NCBI GenBank assembly: GCA_963699175.1
Contig: OY969418.1
Coordinates: 8,246,001 to 8,310,000, forward strand
Direction: 5' to 3'
DNA: 64,000 bases
Source: JACPYM01 sp963699175
GTDB lineage: Bacteria; Acidobacteriota; Blastocatellia; RBC074
The notes under the pieces were generated by a model that worked only from the letters and a program-made list of their open reading frames with translations, was not told the origin of the DNA and did no database searches. This document shows, in pieces, positions 51,956-59,218 of this stretch. The first letter of the stretch is position 1; each line of letters begins with the position of its first letter. A program made the translations under genes and the position numbers.

Positions 51956-52249
51956 ATGCCGGAAGGATTCCCCACCTTCTTCTTTATTTGCCCGTATGTG
52001 ACCATGCGCGTTGAATCTGCTCAGGAGTTGGACGAGTTACTTGCGCTTCTGACTGTTCATCAAGGCGACCGAATTAGCGCGCTGGATTGGGTGGTGGGGG
52101 CTTGTTTCGGCAGTCGGCCAATCATAGAACAGGCCGGCAGTCCTACTTTTGGGCACGGTGCTGATTTCAAGACCATGCCGACGCTGGGCGAATGGCTGGG
52201 CGAGCACGGGATTGCGGTTGACCAGGCCAGCAACGAAGCGTGCGACTAG
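51956..52249 (+). CDS. hypothetical protein, paralogue of next gene
   Basis: A 97-aa protein. FFFICPYVTMRVESAQELDE, then LLALLTVHQGDRISALDWVV and TLGEWLGEHGIAVDQ aligns by eye with the 82-aa product of 52265-52513 (VESHQALNDLIARLMEQLGS; FLDKWLADQGITLE). AAGGAGACCCA precedes ATG 51956. Family unknown. Confidence 0.55.
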   Translation: MPEGFPTFFFICPYVTMRVESAQELDELLALLTVHQGDRISALDWVVGACFGSRPIIEQAGSPTFGHGADFKTMPTLGEWLGEHGIAVDQASNEACD

Positions 52250-52264
52250 GACAGGCGAAAACCA

Positions 52265-52513
52265 ATGAGCACACAATTCAAACCGTTTCACTTTGAGAGC
52301 AGCTTTGCCAGTGCGAAAGTCGAGTCTCATCAAGCGCTGAACGATTTAATCGCTCGGCTGATGGAACAACTCGGCAGTAGAGACTTGGCCATTGCTTATT
52401 TAGCAACCGCGCGCAAAGCGCCTGTGCTGGTTGCCTTTGGTCATGTTCCTGAAATTTACACGGGTGAGTTTTTAGATAAATGGCTAGCCGATCAGGGCAT
52501 TACGCTTGAGTAA
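52265..52513 (+). CDS. hypothetical protein, paralogue of previous gene
   Basis: An 82-aa protein (FKPFHFESSFASAKVESHQA, LNDLIARLMEQLGSRDLAIA, YLATARKAPVLVAFGHVPEI). The stop is followed, in another register, by the tail-like sequence AAGCCCGCTAAGAAGCGCGG (encoding KPAKKRGAKK and stop at 52512-52547). With the 97-aa gene before it, this is a tandem duplication that has diverged. Confidence 0.55.
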   Translation: MSTQFKPFHFESSFASAKVESHQALNDLIARLMEQLGSRDLAIAYLATARKAPVLVAFGHVPEIYTGEFLDKWLADQGITLE

Positions 52514-52561
52514 AGCCCGCTAAGAAGCGCGGGGCGAAGAAATAGAGACAAAGGGTAATAA

Positions 52562-52996
52562 GTGAAACGCACATTTTGTTTGATGAAGCTTTTTCTTACG
52601 CTGTGTCTGCTCGGCACAGGCCAGTCTGTTTCCGCCCAATCGCAGGGGTCAGCCTCGCAGCACTCGATGAAAGGCTATGAACTGTATAGCTGGCGCGCCA
52701 ATGACGACTGGTATTTCGCATTGCTCGTCGGCACCAACCGGCTCAAGACCAGGGATGAAGTCACCGCACAAAGAAGCCGTGTGGGCAGCGTCGAAGCGTT
52801 AAAGGAGAAACTGCAAAAACTCCCGAAAGGCGAAGAGGTAATCTGGTCGGAAGGTCTTGTACATGGTATGTCTTTCCCGGCTGACGAAGTTGTAAAAGAG
52901 ATCGGGGCTTACTGTGACGAGCGCGGGATAAAGTTGCAAGTTAATGCTCCGCGTGAGCAATCGAACAAACGCGCGACGAAGAAAGGAACCCAATGA
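52562..52996 (+). CDS. secreted hypothetical protein with Lys-rich tail
   Basis: A 144-aa protein starting at GTG 52562 after AAAGGG, with a signal peptide (MKLFLTLCLLGTGQSVSAQS). The mature part has YELYSWRANDDWYFALLVGT and SVEALKEKLQKLPKGEEVIW, then WSEGLVHGMSFPADEV and EIGAYCDERGIKLQV. It ends EQSNKRATKKGTQ, the tail shared by neighbouring unrelated cytosolic proteins, which is odd on an exported protein. ATGA overlap with the next gene. Confidence 0.6.
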   Translation: MKRTFCLMKLFLTLCLLGTGQSVSAQSQGSASQHSMKGYELYSWRANDDWYFALLVGTNRLKTRDEVTAQRSRVGSVEALKEKLQKLPKGEEVIWSEGLVHGMSFPADEVVKEIGAYCDERGIKLQVNAPREQSNKRATKKGTQ

Positions 52997-53136
52997 TTGA
53001 CGAACAAGAAAAACCGCCACCGCCTAAGCCTCCGCCACCGCCGGAGCAGTTGCCGCCGCCTGAAGATTCGCCCGATACCATCAAGCTGCCAGGTGCGCCG
53101 CAGCCTCCGATTATTCCAGACCAGGATAATCCGTAG
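52993..53136 (+). CDS. 47-aa proline-rich protein
   Basis: MIDEQEKPPPPKPPPPPEQL continues PPPEDSPDTIKLPGAPQPPI and IPDQDNP. Nearly half of the residues are Pro. It is coupled to the previous gene through ATGA (52993-52996), with GAAAGGA upstream. Probably a real small gene, disordered; function unknown. Confidence 0.5.
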   Translation: MIDEQEKPPPPKPPPPPEQLPPPEDSPDTIKLPGAPQPPIIPDQDNP

Positions 53137-53150
53137 GAGGAAGAGAAGTG

Positions 53151-53360
53151 ATGGACGAAGCGACTCAACAACCCTGCCCGTGGTGCAACGTTATGAACGA
53201 GGCTACAGAGGCCCAAAGGCAAAACCAGCCCGCCTATTGCACAGCGTGTGGCCATCGGACAGACGTGGCGCCCGATGACTGCAACTGTCTAAACTGTAGA
53301 GAGCTTAACTGGATGCTGATTCGCAACCAGTCTGAGCAGGTAAGGAAGCAAAATCATTGA
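53151..53360 (+). CDS. small double zinc-ribbon protein
   Basis: A 69-aa protein with three Cys pairs (CPWCNVMNEATE; CTACGHRT; CNCLNCREL), consistent with a zinc ribbon. GGAGGAAGAGAAGTG precedes ATG 53151; a GTG at 53148 is an alternative. Such proteins are frequent among early mobile-element genes. Confidence 0.6.
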   Translation: MDEATQQPCPWCNVMNEATEAQRQNQPAYCTACGHRTDVAPDDCNCLNCRELNWMLIRNQSEQVRKQNH

Positions 53361-53400
53361 CTGAGGACGGCAACACCAAAGACCTGAGTAAAGGAAATAC

Positions 53401-53628
53401 ATGGCCAAGTTAATTAAGGTGGGTGATTACACCGTCAATTGTGACCAGATTGCTTATATTGAATACTCACAGTCAGACGAAAGCCTGACTGTCTACTTTG
53501 CCCTGGCATTTAACAACTCAATGTTTGCGTCGAAAGTGTTTCGGGCAGAAGAAGCAGAAGCCCTGCGACGTTATTTTGATGGCGAGGCTGAGATTGTCTC
53601 GGTCAAGCACCTGACGCCTAAGTCTTGA
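53401..53628 (+). CDS. hypothetical protein
   Basis: A 75-aa beta-rich protein (IKVGDYTVNCDQIAYIEYSQ, SDESLTVYFALAFNNSMFAS) resembling LytTR-like or single-strand-binding small folds, though I cannot assign a family. AAAGGAAATAC precedes ATG 53401. It immediately precedes the integrase gene. Confidence 0.55.
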   Translation: MAKLIKVGDYTVNCDQIAYIEYSQSDESLTVYFALAFNNSMFASKVFRAEEAEALRRYFDGEAEIVSVKHLTPKS

Positions 53629-53701
53629 TAGGTTGATAGGAAAGCGCGGAACTGCCCGTAGACCGGTTTTGATGGTTGCCCTGGGCATTTCTGAATTCAC
53701 G

Positions 53702-54874
53702 ATGGCAGACGAGCAGAACAACAAGGCAAAGAAAGCCCGCACGCCAGGCCAGGTATTGTCACGCGGCAAAGACAAGTATCTGATTCGCATCTTCACGGGC
53801 CGGGATACCACGGGCAAGCGCCATTATCACAGCGAGACCTTCCACGGGAAGAAGAAGGCCGCACAGGATCGTCTTCGCGTATTACTCACCAAGCACAGCG
53901 CTGGCGAACCGCTCAGGAAAACTAAAGACAATTTCAATACCTTCCTTGGCGAGTGGTTACAGGCTGTAAAGCCAACGCTCAAAGAAGCCTCCTATGAGCA
54001 TTACAAAGAGGCATTAGAGCGTTGGGTAAAGCCAACGCTTGGCAAGCTTCAATTAGCCAGGATCGAAGACGCCAATATTCAATCTCTCTACACGCAATTG
54101 GCTGACGATGGCTTGGCCTCGAGCACAGTAGGTTTTGTTCACACGCTGCTCAACAGTGCATTCAAGTTGGCCGTGCGCCGGCGCAAGATTCAACGCAGCC
54201 CGATGGCAGGCGTTACCGCTCCCACTAAGGGACTGAAGAAACGCGAGCCGCACGCGATGGAGTCTGAGCAAATCGGGAGCTTTCTATTGGCCGCTGAAGA
54301 AACACGATTGGGCGCGCTCTTCGTTCTAGCCTTCCACACGGGTTGCCGTCCCGGTGAGTTGCTTGGTTTGAAGTGGGGCGATGTGAATACAGGTAGACGA
54401 ACGCTGCGAATCCAACGCACCATCGTTTGGCGCAAAGGCGGCGAGTGGTATTTGACAGAGCCGAAGACGGCGCTCAGTCGCCGCACGTTGCCTCTGACTG
54501 ACAGCTTGATCGAGAAGCTTGCCCAGCAACGCACGCGCCAGCTTGAAGACCGGATGAGGGCAGGGAAGGCTTGGACGGATAACAGCTTTATCTTCGCGGA
54601 CGAGGTAGGCGCTCCCTACTCGCAATCAATGCTGCGATACCGCTTCAAAGAGATTCTGAAGGCCGCAGGGTTGTCGAGCGACTTCAAGCCTTACGACACG
54701 CGGCACACGACGGCAACTTTGCTGATGGCAGGTGGGACAAATCCAAAGGTTGTGCAAGAGCGATTGGGACACTCGAAAGTAACGATCACTTTGCAGACCT
54801 ACACGCACGTTTCGCCGGGGATGCAGGCCGAAGCGAGCGAAGAGATCGAGCGACTGTTATCGGGCAAAAAGTAG
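53702..54874 (+). CDS. int: tyrosine recombinase (element integrase)
   Basis: A 390-aa phage-type integrase. An arm-binding AP2-like N-terminus (GKDKYLIRIFTGRDTTGKRH) is followed by a core-binding domain (TFLGEWLQAVKPTLKEASYE, AFKLAVRRRKIQRSPM) and the catalytic domain with Arg in HTGCRPGELLGL, Lys region in EPKTALSRRTLPL, RH in YDTRHTTATLLMAGG, His in ERLGHSKVTI and Tyr in LQTYTHVSPG. The usual first His of HxxRH is Tyr, a tolerated variant. ATG 53702 is used; TTG 53633 would add 23 residues. It lies next to the right arm repeats and att core. Confidence 0.88.
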   Translation: MADEQNNKAKKARTPGQVLSRGKDKYLIRIFTGRDTTGKRHYHSETFHGKKKAAQDRLRVLLTKHSAGEPLRKTKDNFNTFLGEWLQAVKPTLKEASYEHYKEALERWVKPTLGKLQLARIEDANIQSLYTQLADDGLASSTVGFVHTLLNSAFKLAVRRRKIQRSPMAGVTAPTKGLKKREPHAMESEQIGSFLLAAEETRLGALFVLAFHTGCRPGELLGLKWGDVNTGRRTLRIQRTIVWRKGGEWYLTEPKTALSRRTLPLTDSLIEKLAQQRTRQLEDRMRAGKAWTDNSFIFADEVGAPYSQSMLRYRFKEILKAAGLSSDFKPYDTRHTTATLLMAGGTNPKVVQERLGHSKVTITLQTYTHVSPGMQAEASEEIERLLSGKK

Positions 54875-54886
54875 CTTTCAGGAATT

Positions 54887-54908
54887 TTTGGCATCCTATT
54901 GGCACACT
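54887..54908 (+). other. right arm-type integrase repeats
   Basis: TTTGGCATCCT and ATTGGCACACT, adjacent 11-bp units starting 13 bp after the integrase stop. The 22-bp unit matches 32794-32815 at 20 of 22 positions in the same orientation. Confidence 0.6.
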
Positions 54909-54989
54909 AAACCCGTCTTGCTTCGTTCATTGAAAACTGTAAACAGCAATAAGCAGACGGGTTATTGAGACAGTGAACAGGCTTTTAGC

Positions 54990-55018
54990 GCAAAGAGTTT
55001 GTTTTAAGGATGTAAAAT
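54990..55018 (+). other. putative attR core
   Basis: GCAAAGAGTTTGTTTTAAGG followed by ATGTAAAAT, the right copy of the direct repeat at 32666-32692, with two additional T residues. It lies 85 bp before the histidine kinase start. Confidence 0.65.
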
Positions 55019-55102
55019 TTGCGGCTTGGTGAAAAGCTGGCTGGAAGGCTGTGCTAAGATGCGCGGCCAGAGCTACAGTCTAGCTTTGTGATCGAGGAAT
55101 GA

Positions 55103-57070
55103 ATGATGAAGCGTTGGAAGAAACGACCATCTATGACGCTCTGGCTGGTGGTAGCGCTGCTGGCGCTGTTGCCGCTGCTGGCCTATTGGCAATATCGCTG
55201 GTTAGGTGAAGTAAGCTTGGCTGAGCGCGATCGGATGCAGCGTAACCTGAAAGCCAGCGCTGCACAGTTCTGTCAGGAGTTCGATCAGGAGTTGACCTTC
55301 ACTTACGAGTCGCTGCAAGACCCACAGTCGCTGCCTTTCGCTCCTGTCACACAAAATGCTGCTGAGACATTTGCCGAACGCTATCAACGTTGGGCCACGG
55401 CAGCGGCGCATCCGCAACTGGTGCGCGCCATTTATCAAGCCGAAGCCGATGAGCATGGCGAATACCAATTGACCAGATTCAATCCGACACAAGGGCGATT
55501 TGAGCCGAGCGAACTGACGGCGGAGTTGAAATTGTTGCAGGAGTGTTTTACGCGACAGCAGCGAATTCAGCAGGTGCTGCAAAACGCCATCAACCCCATA
55601 CACGATATGTTCAAGGCCGAGGCCGGGAATTTAGGCGAAGGACTGTCGGGGCGAGCTAAAGTTGTCCGACTCCGTGTGCTCGACAAGTTGGATGGACATT
55701 TACCAGCGCTCTTTATCCCGCTCGGGATGTTTCAGAATGTTACAAGCCAAACGCCTGGCGCGCCGCGTTATCGCGTCGTCTTGCTCGATGCCGACTATCT
55801 TAAACAAGAACTCTTTCCTGCTTTGGCGAAGAAGCATCTCTTCAACACTGGCGCACCTGAATACAACCTTGCTGTGCTGCGGCCTGAGGAGACCGGCCCG
55901 CAAGTCTTCTATCAATACGAAGCCGCGCTGCCTGCCAATGCTTTTGCCAATGGCGATGTCGTGGAGGGGTTATTCAAGTTGCGCTTTGAGCACAGTGACA
56001 AAATGTTTGTCAGAGGTTTGCCGCTTCCCGTGGGTGATGGCAAGCGCAAGCAGATGACGATTGTGACGATGAGCAATGAAGTGAAGTACTCGGAAACAAC
56101 GGGTACGACGCCAGTGAACGAGCAAATTGCTCACTTGATCGGGCAGCAGACCGATGGCGCATGGCAGCTCGTCGTCAAGCATCGCGCCGGTTCGCTCGAA
56201 GCAGCAGTGGCTAAGGTGCGCCGTCGTAATCTGGCGATCAGCTTTGGCGTCTTATTACTGCTCAGTGTGAGCATTGGCTTGGTCGTACTCTCCAGTCGTC
56301 GTGCGCAAGCATTGGCCGAACGTCAGATTGAATTTGTCGCAGGCGTCTCGCACGAATTGCGCACGCCGCTTTCAGTGATTTGTTCAGCAGCAGAGAATCT
56401 GGCTGATGGTGTGGTGGATAATCGCGAGCAGATCAAACGCTACGGCACGCTGATTCGTGATGAAGGACGGCGGCTGACAGATATGGTCGAGCAAGTGCTT
56501 GAATTTGCCGGGGCGCAATCGGGCCGCAAGAATTATGAGTTGCGACCGCTGGAGCCTGAGCGCGTGATTGACGATGCGTTGGCGGCTTTGCACTTGCCGC
56601 TGAGTGAAAGCGGGTTTGTGGTTGAGCGGCAGATTGCTGACGAGTTGCCGTTGATCAACGCGGATGGCGCAGCCTTGAGCCGCGCGTTGCAGAATCTGCT
56701 GAGCAACGCGATGAAATACAGTGGCGAAAATCTCTGGCTGACTGTGCGCGCCGAAGTGGGCAAGCACATTAGCGGTGGGGAGGTGCGCCTTGCGGTGCAG
56801 GATCGCGGCTTGGGTATCAAGCCGGAGGAATTGCCGCACATCTTCGAGCCGTTCTATCGTGGCGACGAAGTGACTGCCGCGCAGATTCACGGCAACGGGC
56901 TGGGACTGAGTCTGGTCAAACACATCATTGAAGCGCACGGCGGGCGTGTCAGCGTCGAGAGCCAGCCGGGGCAGGGCAGCACTTTTACATTGCATTTGCC
57001 CAGCGTGCACGAAGCGGCCAGCCTGGCCGCGTTGAAGAGCAATTATGAACAAGCGCCTTCTACTCGTTGA
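55103..57070 (+). CDS. membrane sensor histidine kinase
   Basis: A 655-aa two-component sensor. TM1 at ~13-30 (LWLVVALLALLPLLAYWQY), a long extracytoplasmic region (~31-370) with no recognised sensor fold, TM2 at ~374-395 (LAISFGVLLLLSVSIGLVVL), then HisKA with phospho-acceptor His417 in AGVSHELRTPLSVI and HATPase_c with N box LQNLLSNAMKYSG, G1 DRGLGIKPEELPHIFEPF and G2 GNGLGLSLVKHIIEAHGG. It overlaps the response-regulator gene by 26 bp, so the pair is coupled. The element has inserted just upstream of it, possibly replacing part of its promoter. Confidence 0.9.
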   Translation: MMKRWKKRPSMTLWLVVALLALLPLLAYWQYRWLGEVSLAERDRMQRNLKASAAQFCQEFDQELTFTYESLQDPQSLPFAPVTQNAAETFAERYQRWATAAAHPQLVRAIYQAEADEHGEYQLTRFNPTQGRFEPSELTAELKLLQECFTRQQRIQQVLQNAINPIHDMFKAEAGNLGEGLSGRAKVVRLRVLDKLDGHLPALFIPLGMFQNVTSQTPGAPRYRVVLLDADYLKQELFPALAKKHLFNTGAPEYNLAVLRPEETGPQVFYQYEAALPANAFANGDVVEGLFKLRFEHSDKMFVRGLPLPVGDGKRKQMTIVTMSNEVKYSETTGTTPVNEQIAHLIGQQTDGAWQLVVKHRAGSLEAAVAKVRRRNLAISFGVLLLLSVSIGLVVLSSRRAQALAERQIEFVAGVSHELRTPLSVICSAAENLADGVVDNREQIKRYGTLIRDEGRRLTDMVEQVLEFAGAQSGRKNYELRPLEPERVIDDALAALHLPLSESGFVVERQIADELPLINADGAALSRALQNLLSNAMKYSGENLWLTVRAEVGKHISGGEVRLAVQDRGLGIKPEELPHIFEPFYRGDEVTAAQIHGNGLGLSLVKHIIEAHGGRVSVESQPGQGSTFTLHLPSVHEAASLAALKSNYEQAPSTR

Positions 57071-57734
57071 AGACGAACCCGGCCTAGTCTTGACGTTGAC
57101 AGATCGGTTGACGAGCGAGGGCTACGACATCGCCAGCGCGCGTGATGGCGAAACGGGCTTGGAACGCGCGGCGAGCGAAACCTTCGACGGAATTATCCTG
57201 GACGTAATGCTGCCACGCAAAAACGGTTTCGATGTATGCCGCGACCTCCGACAACGCGGTGTCAACACGCCAATTTTGATGCTGACTGCGCGCGGCCAAG
57301 TGGTGGACAAAGTGGTTGGCTTGAAGCTGGGCGCGGATGATTATTTAACCAAGCCATTTGAGATGATGGAACTGCTAGCGCGTGTGGAAGCGCTGCTACG
57401 GCGCGCGCCGAAGCCAGCAGTAGTAAATCTGTCTGAGGGCTACCAGTTCGGCGCGATCAAGGTTGATTTCCGGCGCGCCGAAGTCGAACGCGAAGGCGAG
57501 AAGCTCGAACTTTCAGCCAAAGAATTTCAGCTCCTACGCTACTTCATCGAACACCGTGAAGCCACACTCTCACGCGACGAATTGCTCAACGGCGTCTGGG
57601 GCTACGATGCGATGCCGACGACGCGGACGGTGGACGTGCACGTTGCGTGGTTGCGCCAGAAACTCGAGCCAAATCCGCGCCATCCGCAATTCATTCTGAC
57701 GATACATGGAATGGGGTATAAGTTTGTTGGCTAA
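57045..57734 (+). CDS. OmpR/PhoB-family response regulator
   Basis: A 229-aa regulator. The receiver domain (1-118) has acidic pocket E9/D10, phospho-acceptor Asp53 (GIILDVMLP), Thr81 and Lys103 (LTKPFE). The C-terminal winged helix (~130-228) has LELSAKEFQLLRYFIEHREA, TTRTVDVHVAWLRQKLEPN (recognition helix) and ILTIHGMGYKFVG. It is the cognate partner of the overlapping kinase. The target genes are not visible; the stop abuts a heptad-repeat stem-loop. Confidence 0.92.
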   Translation: MNKRLLLVEDEPGLVLTLTDRLTSEGYDIASARDGETGLERAASETFDGIILDVMLPRKNGFDVCRDLRQRGVNTPILMLTARGQVVDKVVGLKLGADDYLTKPFEMMELLARVEALLRRAPKPAVVNLSEGYQFGAIKVDFRRAEVEREGEKLELSAKEFQLLRYFIEHREATLSRDELLNGVWGYDAMPTTRTVDVHVAWLRQKLEPNPRHPQFILTIHGMGYKFVG

Positions 57735-57815
57735 ATGCGGAATGCGGAATGATGAATTGAAAAAGTTCTTTGCTCCTCCATTTTGCACTCCGCATTCCAC
57801 CTTCCGCACTTCATT
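57735..57815. repeat. heptad-repeat stem-loop between convergent genes
   Basis: ATGCGGAATGCGGAATGATG (from 57735) is inverted as GCACTCCGCATTCCACCTTC followed by CGCACTTCATTG (to 57815). Heptads of GGAATGC type as at 12621-12707. It fills the whole space between the response-regulator stop (57734) and the RidA stop (57811). Confidence 0.65.
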
Positions 57816-58341
57816 GCGTTCGCACCGCAATCCCTTGAATCTCAAAGCGCGCATTACGCAGCAGCTTGCCTGTGCCGACGACGGCACGCGCTGGGACGGC
57901 ACGCGTGAAATAGCTGCGATAGATCGCATTGAATTGATCGTAGAGCGCCAAGTCGGTCATATGGACTTGCACCATCACCAGGTCATCCATCGTCATACCC
58001 GCTTCGGCCAGCGTGGCGCGTATCCCTTCGAGCATGATGCGCACTTCCATCGTAGCCTCCGCTGGCACTTGTCCGGTGCGCGGATCAAATCCGAACCGAC
58101 CTGAAAGGTAGAGCGTGTTGTCAATTTGCACTGCATCGCTGAAAGGCGCGTGGCCGGGTTTTAACGGCGGATTGATGTAACGGCGAGCGGGCACGTAACC
58201 ATCAAGCGCCTCTGGTGGCACGTTGGCCGGGGGAGCTTGTGGACGCTGTGGGGCGCGATTAGTTTGGCGCCCCTGGGTCAGCGCGACGCCGGTCAGCAGG
58301 CCAATAAAAAACACGACGGCGAAGATACGTTGCATAGTCAT
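57811..58341 (-). CDS. exported RidA-family protein 1
   Basis: A 176-aa RidA/YjgF/Rid family protein with a signal peptide (RIFAVVFFIGLLTGVALTQG) and a Pro-rich linker (RAPQRPQAPPANVPPEALDG). The Rid domain is intact: PFSDAVQIDNTLYLSGRFGF, DDLVMVQVHMTDLALYDQFN and PARAVVGTGKLLRNARFEIQ, with the substrate-binding Arg retained (PARAVV). Cytosolic RidA hydrolyses reactive enamines and imines; export to the periplasm is unusual and the role there is unknown. ATG 58341 has GGAGGAAGTGTCTCTT upstream. Confidence 0.85.
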   Translation of the reverse strand: MTMQRIFAVVFFIGLLTGVALTQGRQTNRAPQRPQAPPANVPPEALDGYVPARRYINPPLKPGHAPFSDAVQIDNTLYLSGRFGFDPRTGQVPAEATMEVRIMLEGIRATLAEAGMTMDDLVMVQVHMTDLALYDQFNAIYRSYFTRAVPARAVVGTGKLLRNARFEIQGIAVRTQ

Positions 58342-58573
58342 AAGAGACACTTCCTCCAGAAAATCATCGAAGTTCAGGGATGCTCAAGCGGTAAAAAGGG
58401 CAGGCAGGTTGAAGGCGGGAAAATGAGGGTGGAGATAGAAGATTGAGAAACTGGGCATCGCTCTCTTCCACCAATCCTAATCCTTCACCAGCGATTGCGG
58501 TGCCCAGTTTACTACAGCTTTTGTCCTAGCAAGGAATTTTTTGTGGCTGTAAATGAGATGGGCTGCCGAAGCC

Positions 58574-58671
58574 GTACCGTAGACTATCAGTCTGCGGAGG
58601 ACTCGGTTTCTTACCCTTCGGTTCCAGTGGGTGAGTGCCCGAGTCTTCCGCAGACTGAGAATCTACGGTAC
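58574..58671. repeat. 98-bp inverted-repeat element
   Basis: Arms of 33 bp (58574-58606 and 58639-58671) pair at about 30 positions: GTACCGTAGACTATCAGTCT..., and ...AGACTGAGAATCTACGGTAC. The spacer is 32 bp. It has no ORF and sits between two RidA paralogues in a 373-bp gap that holds nothing else recognisable. MITE- or REP-like. Confidence 0.75.
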
Positions 58672-58723
58672 AACGGGCGCAATCCCTTCGATTCAGTGGG
58701 CACGACCATTTGCAGCGTCGTAG

Positions 58724-59194
58724 CTATTGCTTGACTGCAATCCCCTGCAACTCGAAGTGCGCGCCGCGCAGCAGCGTACCGGAACCAATGAAAGCGCGTG
58801 CGGGCACATTCTTGGTGAAATAGCTACGATAGATCGGATTGAACTTGTCGAAGAGTGACACGTCAGAACAGAAGATTTGCACCGAGACCAAATCATCCAT
58901 CGTCATTCCTGCCTCAGTCAGCACAGCTTTGATACCGTCGAGCATCAGCCGCGCTTCCTGTTCAATATCAGCGGGGATTTGATTGGTCTTCGGGTCGGTG
59001 CCGAGCCGCCCAGCCAGATAGAGCGTGTCGCCCACCAGCACTCCATCGCTGAAGGGTAAGTTGGCGGCCTTGTTGGGCAGGTTGATGTAACGGCGCTTCG
59101 GCCCTTTGCCTTGCGTCAGGGCTAGGCCGGTGAAGAGGGCGAGCAGCACGAGGGCGGCTCCGATTGTGGTGAAGATGCGATTGGTATTCATCAT
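58724..59194 (-). CDS. exported RidA-family protein 2
   Basis: A 156-aa paralogue of the preceding RidA protein, with a signal peptide (IFTTIGAALVLLALFTGLAL). Rid motifs: LPFSDGVLVGDTLYLAGRLG, DDLVSVQIFCSDVSLFDKFN and PARAFIGSGTLLRGAHFELQ, retaining the Arg. It lacks the Pro-rich linker. The pair probably arose by tandem duplication. ATG 59194 (or 59191) follows GGAGGACA. Confidence 0.85.
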   Translation of the reverse strand: MMNTNRIFTTIGAALVLLALFTGLALTQGKGPKRRYINLPNKAANLPFSDGVLVGDTLYLAGRLGTDPKTNQIPADIEQEARLMLDGIKAVLTEAGMTMDDLVSVQIFCSDVSLFDKFNPIYRSYFTKNVPARAFIGSGTLLRGAHFELQGIAVKQ

Positions 59195-59218
59195 TGTCCT
59201 CCATCGAGATGGTGTAAA

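Larger units (their letters stand above)
32666..55018. mobile_element. ~22.35-kb integrated prophage- or satellite-like element
   Basis: Bounded by the imperfect direct repeat 32666-32692 / 54990-55018 and carrying an integrase at its right end, an excisionase-like protein, a phage-type replication protein, a terminase-small-like protein, tail chaperone and tape-measure genes, a divergent regulatory switch and many tiny coupled ORFs. Head, portal, large terminase, tail tube and baseplate genes are absent. Host genes on each side (the secreted protein at 31579-32481 and the histidine kinase at 55103) would be divergent neighbours without it. A second, broken integrase inside indicates mosaic or nested origin. 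Confidence 0.8.

Noticed and set aside
54990..55018. attR overlapping a tRNA 3' end
   Set aside because: No cloverleaf or CCA-proximal T-arm sequence (GGTTCGAATCC type) is present at either repeat.
57690..57734. Hybrid or fused kinase-regulator gene at 55103-57734
   Set aside because: The kinase and the regulator are in different frames with their own start and stop codons and a 26-bp overlap.
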